A stretch of DNA of 34,629 nucleotides from assembly GCA_945865815.1 (NCBI GenBank), contig CAMBFR010000035.1, positions 1-34,629 of the forward strand, read 5' to 3'. Numbering within the stretch: position 1 is the stretch's first letter; each line of letters starts with the position of its first letter. Source of the DNA: Candidatus Sulfopaludibacter sp. SbA3 (GTDB taxonomy: Bacteria > Acidobacteriota > Terriglobia > 20CM-2-55-15). The position numbers were made by a program, and so were the translations under genes. Below the pieces are notes generated by a model that was not told the DNA's origin, searched no databases, and was given only the letters and a program-made list of their open reading frames with translations. Below, in pieces: positions 8,923 to 16,420 of this stretch.

Positions 8923-8957
8923 CCGGCGCTTCATCACCAGGAAACAGGAAGCGCCGG
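8923..8957. terminator. Hairpin between convergent genes
   Basis: CCGGCGCTTC (8923-8932) and GAAGCGCCGG (8948-8957) form a perfect 10-bp stem with a 15-nt loop. It lies between the convergent M23 and DUF2817 genes and could end transcription from both sides. Neither side has a clear T-tract, so intrinsic termination is uncertain. Confidence 0.45.
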
Positions 8958-8967
8958 TCGCGAGTGA

Positions 8968-10068
8968 TCAGAGGCGGATCGCCCTATGGATCAGCTCGGC
9001 CCCGCGTTCCAGAACGGAACGGCGCCACGATTCGCTGGGAGGACAAAAAGTATCCTTCAGTGTTCTCTTGACGGCATGATCCTTCGCCGCGTCCCCATAG
9101 TGATGCCAGCGGTTTTCCTCTCTCAAGGCATGCAGCACCTTCGCTGCGGGGTACGTGCCGAATTCCTCACCGATAAAATGCACTTTGGCGTGTGGCGCGC
9201 CCTGAAAGACAAGGTTCTGCAGTCCGCCGCGAATGCGGTATGCCGGTCCGCTTTCCGCCTCCAGCGGAACAACCCGGGAGCTGAGACCCTTGCGAAGCGT
9301 TTCGTAATTGCCGGACTCGACCAACAGCGTTTCCTCGCCAAACTTTCCAAGCCCGGTATGCACATCCATCGCGATGACGTACTCAGCGGAACTGAGAGAA
9401 CGCCGAAGGAAGGCGCCGTACTTTTCGAGCTCCTCCTCCACTTTCCTGCCACCGAAAAACAGTCCTCTCGGATACTCGTATTGCCCACCCACTACGGCTT
9501 GCTTCAGCGCAGGCATTCCCCGGCGGAAAATCAGCCAGGCGGATTTCAGAAAATAGAAATCGCGTGATGGCGGCGTCCGGGGATTCAGAAAAGAATCCAG
9601 CTCGGCGTAGGCCTGCGGCGCGCCCGAATGCTCCTCGCCGATGAGGAAGTTGCGGTTGAGATCGACGTTGCCGGCGTTCACGCGGCGCAGCCACGCCATT
9701 CCGTATGGATTCAGGATATGGACCAGAATGAGGGCGGTATCCGGAGGGAGCGCCGGAAAGTTGTCCAGCAACTGAAGCTGGATCGCGGACCCGGCAAATC
9801 CTTCGACGCCATGAAGCCCGGACGAATGAAGAAGGATGCGGCGGGCATTTTCCGGACCGAAACTCGCAATGTCGATGGTCAGGTCCTGTTCGGACGAAAT
9901 CGGAATTATTTCGATGCGGCCCGATACCCGGCTTGCCATCTCGCGAAAGCGATGGCGGGCAGCAAAATAATCGGGAGAAAAATACAGACGGCGCCTACAG
10001 CGGCAGAGGATACATGATCCAGCCGACGAAGAAAGCGACGGCCAGGAACGAGACGAAGACGAAAACAC
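8968..10068 (-). CDS. DUF2817/M14-like zinc carboxypeptidase family protein
   Basis: A DUF2817-type relative of the M14 carboxypeptidases. Visible are the first zinc-ligand motif HGVE in SSGLHGVEGFAGSA, the NPYGMAWLRRVNAGNVDLNRNF region, His in AMDVHTGLG and the catalytic-type Glu in EEFGTYP. The substrate is unknown. The start is unresolved. The GTG at 10068 gives a 366-residue chain, but its first 27 residues lie in another frame of the upstream 58-residue gene and look non-homologous (Ser-, Arg- and Cys-rich). Family similarity begins at YFSPDYFAARHRF, just after a CTG at 9987; the next ATG is at 9939. It is the last gene of a minus-strand operon. Confidence 0.82.
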   Translation of the reverse strand: MFSSSSRSWPSLSSSAGSCILCRCRRRLYFSPDYFAARHRFREMASRVSGRIEIIPISSEQDLTIDIASFGPENARRILLHSSGLHGVEGFAGSAIQLQLLDNFPALPPDTALILVHILNPYGMAWLRRVNAGNVDLNRNFLIGEEHSGAPQAYAELDSFLNPRTPPSRDFYFLKSAWLIFRRGMPALKQAVVGGQYEYPRGLFFGGRKVEEELEKYGAFLRRSLSSAEYVIAMDVHTGLGKFGEETLLVESGNYETLRKGLSSRVVPLEAESGPAYRIRGGLQNLVFQGAPHAKVHFIGEEFGTYPAAKVLHALREENRWHHYGDAAKDHAVKRTLKDTFCPPSESWRRSVLERGAELIHRAIRL

Positions 10069-10171
10069 CGTAGCGGACCTGTTCGCGCGGCGTACTCTTG
10101 GTAATCAGTGCGAAGACCGTGGAGACGATTACAGAGAAAACAAACAATGATTCGAAGTGGGTGAGCGTCAT
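9995..10171 (-). CDS. 58-residue membrane protein with two predicted helices
   Basis: A small open frame of 58 codons, from MTLTHFESLF to GWIMYPLPL. It has two hydrophobic stretches (about residues 8-22 and 35-53) separated by a charged turn (TKSTPREQ), so it is probably a two-helix inner-membrane protein. Its ATG overlaps the TGA of the upstream DUF6677-like gene in an ATGA arrangement, a strong sign of translational coupling. I do not recognise a family. The same DNA read in the DUF2817 frame gives a low-complexity sequence, so this is the better coding frame there. Confidence 0.7.
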   Translation of the reverse strand: MTLTHFESLFVFSVIVSTVFALITKSTPREQVRYGVFVFVSFLAVAFFVGWIMYPLPL

Positions 10172-10614
10172 GGTTTCCGTCCCTGCGCAATATCGAAGCC
10201 ATCCAGGACGACCAGGTAATTCAAAAGACCCGCGATCCAGAGAAACGTTGTGCCGTAGTCGAATGTAGGCGATGTCATGATCCCCACGCCGAGGCCCAGC
10301 CGTTCGGCAACAATGTAAGCAAGACCGACACCCAGATTCGCAAGGAAGGCAAAGATCTGGAGCGGCTGCTCAAACGCCGTGCCGTACAGCATGCCATCCA
10401 TGGCAAGGCCCATGAAAAACATGGCGAAAATGCATGCCATGAAGATGACTCCGCGAATCCAGCGCCCCAGTACGACGTGACCTAAACCCGGAACGACCCA
10501 GGAGCTGAAACAAATGGCCAGCGTCACCACAAGGTTGAGCCGCTTCAGCGGTTTGGAGTCCTCGGTATCGCTAACGCCCGAATAATCGATTGGCTTTTCG
10601 GCTTTTTCCATCAA
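10168..10614 (-). CDS. DUF6677-like small integral membrane protein
   Basis: A 148-residue protein with a short acidic cytoplasmic N-terminus (to about residue 25) and about four hydrophobic segments. The segment after WVVPGLGHVVLGRW resembles the TM2-like PGLGHxxLGR signature seen in acidobacterial DUF6677 proteins. Function is unknown. It starts 24 bp after the DUF167 gene and ends in an ATGA overlap with the 58-residue gene. The DUF name is from memory and should be treated as probable. Confidence 0.7.
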   Translation of the reverse strand: MMEKAEKPIDYSGVSDTEDSKPLKRLNLVVTLAICFSSWVVPGLGHVVLGRWIRGVIFMACIFAMFFMGLAMDGMLYGTAFEQPLQIFAFLANLGVGLAYIVAERLGLGVGIMTSPTFDYGTTFLWIAGLLNYLVVLDGFDIAQGRKP

Positions 10615-10638
10615 TGACTGCGAAACGGACTGCGAAGA

Positions 10639-10917
10639 TTACGGCTGACTTCCGGCAAGTTTCCTTTCGAGGACATCGCTTTGCAAGCCTACAATTTGGA
10701 AAATTTTGTGTCTACTCTTTTCTCCCGAGACCAGTAAAACCGAGGAACGCGAGACACCGAAAAATTCCGCGATGTATTCAATCGCCGCCTTGTTTGCCTT
10801 GCCGTCCTGGGGAAGCGCATTCAGCCGCAGAACCAACTCTCCTTCGCGATATCCATCAAACCGGGTCTTTTTTGCGTTGGGAATCACGCGGACGCTGAGG
10901 CGTACGGGAGCTGTCAT
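10639..10917 (-). CDS. DUF167 (YggU) family protein
   Basis: A 92-residue protein with the complete DUF167 pattern: VIPNAKKTRFDGY, LVLRLNALPQDGKANKAA, EFFGVSRSSV and VSGEKSRHK. It is a small cytoplasmic alpha/beta protein of unknown function. It follows yggS with an ATGA overlap. In many bacteria yggS, yggT and yggU lie together; here no yggT-like gene separates them. Confidence 0.9.
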   Translation of the reverse strand: MTAPVRLSVRVIPNAKKTRFDGYREGELVLRLNALPQDGKANKAAIEYIAEFFGVSRSSVLLVSGEKSRHKIFQIVGLQSDVLERKLAGSQP

Positions 10918-11582
10918 GGCGTGCTTTGACGCGAACCGAACAGCGCCGTGCCGATGCGTACCATCGTCGCGCCTTCCTCAATGGCGATCTCGAAATCGTG
11001 GCTCATGCCCATCGACAATTCCGGAAGTCCAAAAAGCACGCCAAGCTCGCGGAGCCTCCGGAAATACGGACGCGACTCTTCCGCTATATCCGAATACGGC
11101 GGCACAGCCATGAAACCGCGGACTTCGAGGTTCTTCAAACCCGTAACCCGTGGAAGAAAATCCTGTAGCTCGCCGGCTGGCATTCCGGATTTCGATGGCT
11201 CATCGTGCAGTTTCACTTCGATCAGCACGGGAATTCGCCGGTGAGCCTGCTGATCGAGCTTCTCTGCCAGGTCGAGCCGGTCCACCGACTGTATCCAATC
11301 AAAATTCTCGATGACTTTTCTGGCTTTATTGGTTTGAAGATGACCGATGAAGTGCCACGTCAGATCGAGATCGCGGAGTGAGTCTCGCTTCGTAAGGGCT
11401 TCCTGCAGGCGGTTCTCGCCGATGTGTGTAATGCCCAACGCGGCAGCCCTTCGAATCTTCTCGGGGCTGACGAATTTGGTAACGGCAATCAGCCGGACCG
11501 CTTCCCCGCTCCGCCCGCTTCTTGCCGCCGCAGTATGGATTCTTTCGACGACGCGGCGGCAATTTTCTTCGACGTCATTCAT
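10914..11582 (-). CDS. yggS: YggS/PLPBP family pyridoxal-phosphate homeostasis protein
   Basis: A 222-residue alanine-racemase-fold protein that binds PLP without a known catalytic reaction and buffers cellular PLP. The PLP lysine is Lys36 in IAVTKFVS. Other family motifs are IGENRLQEA, WHFIGHLQTNKAR, SVDRLDLAEKL, LSMGMSHDFEIAIEEGATMVRIG and GTALFG. It heads a minus-strand operon. A weak -10 candidate (TAGACT on the minus strand, 11615-11620) lies 32 bp upstream. The divergent neighbour is thiI. The PLP-pathway gene pdxA lies elsewhere in the window. Confidence 0.95.
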   Translation of the reverse strand: MNDVEENCRRVVERIHTAAARSGRSGEAVRLIAVTKFVSPEKIRRAAALGITHIGENRLQEALTKRDSLRDLDLTWHFIGHLQTNKARKVIENFDWIQSVDRLDLAEKLDQQAHRRIPVLIEVKLHDEPSKSGMPAGELQDFLPRVTGLKNLEVRGFMAVPPYSDIAEESRPYFRRLRELGVLFGLPELSMGMSHDFEIAIEEGATMVRIGTALFGSRQSTP

Positions 11583-11680
11583 TACGTGATGGCTGCGCCT
11601 GGTAGTGGGCTTTCAGTCTACCTACTGATGTGGCCTTTGAGGATTGCTCTCATGGTATCTGCCCCTACAAATCGGGCGGC

Positions 11681-11739
11681 TATAATCTCAATTCCCGCAT
11701 CGAGTTACAAGTAATTGCCACTCCAATCAAGGCTATAAT
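11681..11739 (+). promoter_or_regulatory. Tandem TATAAT boxes upstream of thiI
   Basis: Two perfect TATAAT hexamers, at 11681-11686 and 11734-11739, are each preceded by GGC and followed within a few bases by CCCGCAT. They look like a duplicated promoter unit. The second lies eight bases before ATG 11748, predicting an almost leaderless transcript; the first would give a leader of about 55 nt. Confidence 0.6.
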
Positions 11740-11747
11740 GCCCGCAT

Positions 11748-12938
11748 ATGGAGCGTTTCGTCCTCGTTCATTACCACGAAATCGGCCTTAAGAAGGGCAA
11801 CCGGGAATACTTCGAAAACCGCCTCCGGCTCAATATTTCAAAGACATTAGAGGATTGCGGCGTCCAGAAGGTTCGGCGGCTTTACGGCCGGCTGCTTGTG
11901 GAGTTGAGCGCTGAAGCCGATATGCCCGAGATCCGGAAACGGCTCGGCAAGGTTTGCGGCATCGCCTATTTTGCCGAAGCCTGGACCTGCCCACGGGACC
12001 TGGAAGAAATTGAGCGCAACGCATGGTCGCTGATTGAGGGGCGCACGTTTTCTTCATTTCGAATTGAGGCCCGGCGGGCGGACAAGCGTTTTCCCCACAC
12101 CTCCACGGAAATAAATCAGCGGGTGGGTGGCTACGTGAAGGAACGCACCGGCGCGAGGGTGGACCTCGAGAACGCGGAACTGACCTGCTGGATCGACATT
12201 ATCGAGCAGTTTGCGCTCATCTACGTTGAGCGCCTGCCGGGGCCGGGAGGCCTTCCGGTTGGCAGCAGCGGGAAAGTCGTTGTCCTGCTCTCGGGCGGGA
12301 TCGATTCGCCGGTAGCGGCATGGAAGCTGATCAAACGCGGTTGCACGGCGGTTCTGGTTCACTTCCACAGCTTTCCCTACACAAATAAGGAATCGCAGGA
12401 GAAGGCGAAGCAACTCGGGGCGCTGCTGGCGGAATACCAACTGTGTTCGAAGATTTATCTCGTGCCGTTTGCGGAGGTGCAGCGCCACATCATGGTTGAG
12501 ACGCCGATCGAGACCCGGGTCATCCTGTATCGGCGCTACATGATGCGCATCGCCGAAGAGATCGCTCGCCGGGAAAAGGCCCGAGTCCTGGTTACCGGCG
12601 ACAGCGTGGGCCAGGTGGCATCCCAAACGATCGAGAACATCGACGTCATCTCACGGGCTGTCCAGATGCCGATCCTGCGGCCGCTGATCGGGGATGACAA
12701 GGTCGAAATCATCAATGTTGCGCAGCGCATCGGCACGTACGAAATATCGATTCAGCCCGACCAGGATTGCTGTTCCCTGTTTGTCCCAAAACATCCGGAA
12801 ACGCGTGCGCGCCTCCCCGAGATCGAACGGTCTGAGGCGCGGCTCGATGTCGCCCAGGCCATGAAGGAGTCCATCGAGACGGCCGAGGTTTTGCTAGAAT
12901 ATCCGGCCTATGCCAGAGGGACGGTTCGTCAGCTTTGA
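11748..12938 (+). CDS. thiI: tRNA 4-thiouridine sulfurtransferase ThiI
   Basis: A 396-residue enzyme that adenylates U8 of tRNA and transfers sulfur to it; in some bacteria it also supplies sulfur for thiazole synthesis. An N-terminal ferredoxin-like and THUMP region (about residues 1-165) is followed by a PP-loop ATP pyrophosphatase domain with SGGIDS at 182-187. TGDSVGQVASQTIENI and the Cys pair in QDCCSLFVPKHP are also family features. There is no C-terminal rhodanese domain, so this is the short form as in Bacillus, which needs an external sulfur donor. The 3' end overlaps tmk by 29 bases. Confidence 0.95.
   Translation: MERFVLVHYHEIGLKKGNREYFENRLRLNISKTLEDCGVQKVRRLYGRLLVELSAEADMPEIRKRLGKVCGIAYFAEAWTCPRDLEEIERNAWSLIEGRTFSSFRIEARRADKRFPHTSTEINQRVGGYVKERTGARVDLENAELTCWIDIIEQFALIYVERLPGPGGLPVGSSGKVVVLLSGGIDSPVAAWKLIKRGCTAVLVHFHSFPYTNKESQEKAKQLGALLAEYQLCSKIYLVPFAEVQRHIMVETPIETRVILYRRYMMRIAEEIARREKARVLVTGDSVGQVASQTIENIDVISRAVQMPILRPLIGDDKVEIINVAQRIGTYEISIQPDQDCCSLFVPKHPETRARLPEIERSEARLDVAQAMKESIETAEVLLEYPAYARGTVRQL
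12892..12900 (+). promoter_or_regulatory. Extended -10 promoter of tmk inside the thiI 3' end
   Basis: TGC followed by TAGAAT (12895-12900), nine bases before the tmk ATG at 12910. The box lies within the last codons of thiI, so tmk-holB may also be transcribed independently of thiI. Confidence 0.5.
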
Positions 12939-13536
12939 GGGTATTGAGGGCTGCGGCAAAACAACACAGATCGAGCTTCTCTCCGACTATCTGAAGTCCC
13001 GATCGATGCCGCATACGATCACGCGCGAGCCCGGCGGGACCGCGGTTGGTGAAGGCATTCGCCGAATCCTTCTTCATTCCGAAACGATCCACCTGACAGC
13101 CGCGTCGGAGTTGTTGCTGTTCTACGCATCGCGAAGCCAGAACATCGCTGAAAAGATCAGGCCGGCCCTGGAGCGCGGGGAAATGGTCGTGTGCGACCGG
13201 TTTTACCACGCGTCGATGGCCTATCAGGGATATGGCCGCGGCATTCCGCTCGACTTCATCGAAAAGGTTACGGATCTGGTGTGCGATCAGTATCGGCCCG
13301 AACTGACGATCCTCCTGGATATTGAACCGGCCGTTGGTTTGGCGCGGGCACGGGCGCGCAATCACCAGCGAGTGGAAGACGAAGGACGTTTCGAAGCCGA
13401 AAATGTGGAGTTCTATACGAAAATCCGGAATGGATACCTGGCGATCGCCCGGCGCGATTCGCGAATTAAGATCATTGCCGCCGACAGGTCCAGGCAGGAA
13501 GTCCATCGAGATATCCTTCTCGCGATGGAAATTTAG
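12910..13536 (+). CDS. tmk: Thymidylate kinase
   Basis: A 208-residue enzyme that phosphorylates dTMP to dTDP. The P-loop is FEGIEGCGKTTQ (Gly11-Thr18), followed by the TREPGGT motif, the DRF motif in VCDRFYHASMAYQG and a lid around NHQRVEDEGRFE. Length is standard. It overlaps thiI by 29 bases and lies three bases before holB; tmk-holB is a common bacterial pair. Confidence 0.96.
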   Translation: MPEGRFVSFEGIEGCGKTTQIELLSDYLKSRSMPHTITREPGGTAVGEGIRRILLHSETIHLTAASELLLFYASRSQNIAEKIRPALERGEMVVCDRFYHASMAYQGYGRGIPLDFIEKVTDLVCDQYRPELTILLDIEPAVGLARARARNHQRVEDEGRFEAENVEFYTKIRNGYLAIARRDSRIKIIAADRSRQEVHRDILLAMEI

Positions 13537-13539
13537 CTA

Positions 13540-14508
13540 ATGGGATTTGATACTTTCATCGGCAATTCCAGGATCATCGGCCGTCTTCGCGCCAAATTGC
13601 GCGAAGACCGATTTCCCCACGGCCTGATATTTTCGGGTCCCGAAGGAGTCGGGAAATACACCTGCGCGTTGATGACGGCGAAAGCCATGAACTGTGCAGT
13701 AGCCGGACCGGCCGACTTTTGCGACTCCTGCGGAAGCTGCAACAAGATCAATGCCGGATTACATCCGGATGTGATGACGATCGGCGTCGAAGAAGATGCC
13801 TCCGTCATCAATATCGCTCAAATCCGGCAGGTCCTCTCGACTCTGGACTTTCAGCCCCTGGAAGGACGCTGCAAGATTTTCATTATCGATCCAGCCAATA
13901 TGATGCAGGCGCATGCGGCGCCCGCGCTGCTTAAAGGGCTTGAGGAGCCGCCGGAGAACAGCTTTTTCATCCTCATCACGGTGAATGCGCACGAACTGCT
14001 GCTCACCGTGCGGTCGCGATGCCAGGTCTATCACTTCTCGCCCCTGACAATCGATGAGATCCGAGGGCACGGCATTCAGGACGAATTTCTTGTCCGCTGG
14101 TCTCAAGGCAGCATCGGGAAAGCCCGGAGCCTCGATGCCGAACGCCTGAAGGCGCGCCGCGAAGTGCTGCTCGGCTTCCTTGAAGCCGCGGCCGGTGCGA
14201 GCGATGAAGACTTTCGTGAAATGCTTGGGGCGAGCAGCGACATTGCGCGAGCCAAACAGGATTTTGGAACAGACATGACCGTGCTCGCAGTTCTGATTCG
14301 CGACTTGTTATTCCTTTCCGAAGGTATTCCGGAACAAGTCATCAATATCGACGTTGAAGCGCGCTTCAGGAAACTCGCGGCCAGGCTGACCTCGGAGCGG
14401 CTTATACAAATGGCTGAATTCCTGCGCGTCATCGAAAGCAGCGTCAAAGGCAACATCAACCGCCAGATCCTTTTCGACGTCATGGGACTTATACCAAGCG
14501 AGACCTAG
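13540..14508 (+). CDS. holB: DNA polymerase III delta-prime subunit
   Basis: A 322-residue clamp-loader subunit of the AAA+ class. It begins DTFIGNSRIIGRL; the P-loop-like GPEGVGKYT is at 33-41, with Tyr in place of the usual Thr/Ser after Lys. This suggests weak or no nucleotide binding, as expected for delta-prime. A Cys cluster (FCDSCGSCNKI) forms the usual zinc module, followed by HPD. The sensor-1 to arginine-finger region reads LITVNAHELLLTVRSRCQ. The call is supported by its place directly after tmk. Confidence 0.93.
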   Translation: MGFDTFIGNSRIIGRLRAKLREDRFPHGLIFSGPEGVGKYTCALMTAKAMNCAVAGPADFCDSCGSCNKINAGLHPDVMTIGVEEDASVINIAQIRQVLSTLDFQPLEGRCKIFIIDPANMMQAHAAPALLKGLEEPPENSFFILITVNAHELLLTVRSRCQVYHFSPLTIDEIRGHGIQDEFLVRWSQGSIGKARSLDAERLKARREVLLGFLEAAAGASDEDFREMLGASSDIARAKQDFGTDMTVLAVLIRDLLFLSEGIPEQVINIDVEARFRKLAARLTSERLIQMAEFLRVIESSVKGNINRQILFDVMGLIPSET

Positions 14509-14519
14509 GACTTATTCAT

Positions 14520-14553
14520 CTGTGGGCGCTGGGCTGAAGCCCCGCGCCTACAG
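14520..14553. repeat. REP-like palindromic repeat, copy 2
   Basis: Begins CTGTGGGCGC, continues TGGGCTGAAGCCCC and ends GCGCCTACAG. It is the inverted counterpart of 3076-3109, with 29 of 34 positions identical. It lies 12 bp after the holB stop and before the hfq promoter, so it may act as a stem-loop at the 3' end of the thiI-tmk-holB transcript. Confidence 0.7.
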
Positions 14554-14576
14554 ATGGCGAGCAACGAAATCGCGGG

Positions 14577-14606
14577 TGGACAAATCCGGCGAAAAGCCGC
14601 TAAAAT
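14577..14606 (+). promoter_or_regulatory. hfq-pdxA promoter
   Basis: A -35 box TGGACA (14577-14582), an 18-bp spacer and a -10 box TAAAAT (14601-14606). This is one of few two-box promoters in the window. It would give a leader of about 75 nt before hfq, long enough for post-transcriptional control. The ribosome site AGAGG lies at about 14676-14680. Confidence 0.6.
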
Positions 14607-14686
14607 CTCGCTTAATTCAAACCGCAATCCTGCGCTAACCCTGTCCGTACGCCAGTTGCGACTCGTTAATGTAGAAGAGGATATAC

Positions 14687-14995
14687 ATGTCAAATCGGAA
14701 ATTGATTCGGCCAAGCCTCGCCGAACTGAAGGATCAGCTTACGGTGCGACAGCCCCGGAGAAGACCGGCGGCGACGGAACAAACCAACGCGGAGAATTTT
14801 TACTACGTCAAACAGATGCAGAACAAAACCCCAATGGTTATGGTTCTTCAGGACGGTGAGGCCGTTAAAGGGGTCATCGAATGGTATGACAGGAATTCCA
14901 TCAGGCTGAGTCGCGCGCCGGAACCGAGTTTGCTCCTGCTGAAGCACTACATCAAGTACATGTATAAGGAAAACGAGGACAAGGACGCCGACTAA
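14687..14995 (+). CDS. hfq: Hfq-family RNA chaperone with basic N-terminal extension
   Basis: A 102-residue protein. Residues about 37-95 match the Sm fold of Hfq: NAENFYYVKQMQ corresponds to the LQDPFLN helix, PMVMVLQDGEAVKGVIEWYD and SIRLSR to strands 1-3 (Sm1), and LLKHYIKYMY to the Sm2 YKHA region. The helix lies after a basic, proline-containing N-terminus (RQPRRRP) absent from E. coli Hfq, and Sm2 reads LKHY rather than YKHA. This would act as a hexameric RNA chaperone for small RNA pairing. It starts its own transcript and is followed 8 bp later by pdxA. It could also be an Sm-like protein with altered RNA specificity. Confidence 0.8.
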   Translation: MSNRKLIRPSLAELKDQLTVRQPRRRPAATEQTNAENFYYVKQMQNKTPMVMVLQDGEAVKGVIEWYDRNSIRLSRAPEPSLLLLKHYIKYMYKENEDKDAD

Positions 14996-15003
14996 CTCCT
15001 CCA

Positions 15004-15972
15004 ATGCCACCCACCATCGGGATTACGACCGGCGACCCCGCCGGCATCGGGCTTGAAACGGTCCTCAAGGCAATTCCTTCCCTGCTGACATCCGCCCGGT
15101 GGGTTCTCTTCACCGATCGATCCGTCTTTCAGCGCAACGCCGAACTCTTTAATCCCAATTTGAAATACCGATGGATTCGAACCGTCGAGGAGTGCGGCGA
15201 TGAGAATGTCCTCTTTCTTCTGGATGTCGGTGGCGATTCATCTGAAATCCTGTTTGGCAGCACAAACGCAGCAGCCGGCCAACGGGCAATCGCGTATCTC
15301 GAGGCGGCAAGCCACGCCGCCATGGGCAGAAAGATCCAGGCAATCGTAACGGCGCCTGTGAGCAAGGAAGCCATTGGCCCCGGCTTCAAGGGCCAGACGG
15401 AATTCTTCGCGTCGCGAGCCGGATGCGCGCAGTTTGCCATGGCATTCTTCACGCCGACCTTCAAGGTCGTTCTTGCCACCATCCATCTCGCATTGCGCGA
15501 CGCGCTGAATCGAATTTCCGTTCAGCACTATATCGACCTCATCCGGTTCACTGACAGCGAACTCCGGCGATTCAAATTCGATCGACGCCGAATTGCAGTG
15601 GCTGGAATTAATCCTCACGCCGGCGAGAACGGAATGTTCGGCCGGGAGGAAATCGAAGTGTTGAGGCCCGCCGTGGACATTTGCGCCGCGGAAGGTCTTA
15701 CGGTTTCCGGGCCGCATTCCGCAGACAGCCTCTATTTTCGGGCGCACACCGGCGAGTTCGACGTGGTGATTGCGCCATATCACGACCAGGGACTCATACC
15801 GGTGAAGCTTGTCGCTCATGGCCAGGCCACGAATGTCACGCTGGGATTGCCGTACGTGCGCACGTCTCCCGATCACGGCACCGCATTCCCGATTGCGGGA
15901 CAGGGACTGGCGGATCCGTCAGGAATGGATGCGGCGTTGCGCTGTGCGCTGGATCTGGTCGTACGGGCTTAA
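15004..15972 (+). CDS. pdxA: 4-hydroxythreonine-4-phosphate dehydrogenase
   Basis: A 322-residue NAD-dependent enzyme of the DXP-dependent pyridoxal phosphate pathway. It starts with the PdxA signature GITTGDPAGIGLE. Substrate and metal-binding motifs are TAPVSKEAI, KGQTEFFA, the metal His in ATIHLALRDAL, GINPHAGENG, a second metal His in APYHDQGLIPVK, and the third in RTSPDHGTAF. The length is standard. It is co-directional with hfq and convergent with fur, only 10 bp apart. Dxr, encoded nearby on the other strand, shares the DXP branch point. Confidence 0.96.
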   Translation: MPPTIGITTGDPAGIGLETVLKAIPSLLTSARWVLFTDRSVFQRNAELFNPNLKYRWIRTVEECGDENVLFLLDVGGDSSEILFGSTNAAAGQRAIAYLEAASHAAMGRKIQAIVTAPVSKEAIGPGFKGQTEFFASRAGCAQFAMAFFTPTFKVVLATIHLALRDALNRISVQHYIDLIRFTDSELRRFKFDRRRIAVAGINPHAGENGMFGREEIEVLRPAVDICAAEGLTVSGPHSADSLYFRAHTGEFDVVIAPYHDQGLIPVKLVAHGQATNVTLGLPYVRTSPDHGTAFPIAGQGLADPSGMDAALRCALDLVVRA

Positions 15973-15982
15973 AGCCGGGCAG

Positions 15983-16420
15983 CTACGGGCGGCATTCGTT
16001 GCAGAGACCGAAGATCTGCAGCTTGTGGTCGAAAACCTTGAACCCCAACTGCTCGGAAGCGGAATCCTGAATCGATTCAATTTCCGCGTTATAGAACTCG
16101 ATCGACTTTCCGCACTCCATGCAGACCATGTGGTCGTGGTGTTCGTGATTGTAGAGATGCTCGTAGCGTGTAATACCGTCGGCGAGATCGATTTCGCGGG
16201 CGAGGCCGCAGTCGACGAGGATCTTCATCGTGCGGTAAACAGTCGTATAACCGATCCGGGGATCTGCTTCGCGCACGACGCGGTAAATGTCTTCGATGCT
16301 TCGATGCCCTTCATGCTTGAGAAAAGTGTCGAGAATCAGTTCACGATGCGGCGTAAGCTTGAGCTGCTTCTGTTCGAGGTACTCCAGAAGCACCTGCATC
16401 TCCGAAGACATGGACTTCAT
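15983..16420 (-). CDS. fur: Fur-family transcriptional regulator
   Basis: A 145-residue metal-dependent repressor. The N-terminal winged helix (LTPHRELILDTFLKHEGHRS and YTTVYRTMKILVDCGL) is followed by a dimerisation and metal domain with YEHLYNHEHHDHMVC. The structural zinc site has two CxxC pairs, CMEC and CNEC. The HHDH motif fits Fur or a close paralogue (Zur, PerR); which one cannot be told from the sequence alone. The ATG overlaps the rseP TGA (ATGA), so it is translated with the envelope-stress protease gene. I see no classical Fur box within the operon promoters. Confidence 0.92.
   Translation of the reverse strand: MKSMSSEMQVLLEYLEQKQLKLTPHRELILDTFLKHEGHRSIEDIYRVVREADPRIGYTTVYRTMKILVDCGLAREIDLADGITRYEHLYNHEHHDHMVCMECGKSIEFYNAEIESIQDSASEQLGFKVFDHKLQIFGLCNECRP

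Noticed and set aside
15963-15980. Short GGCTT-A-AAGCC stem at the pdxA stop
   Set aside because: Too short and without a T-tract to be called a terminator between the convergent pdxA and fur genes.
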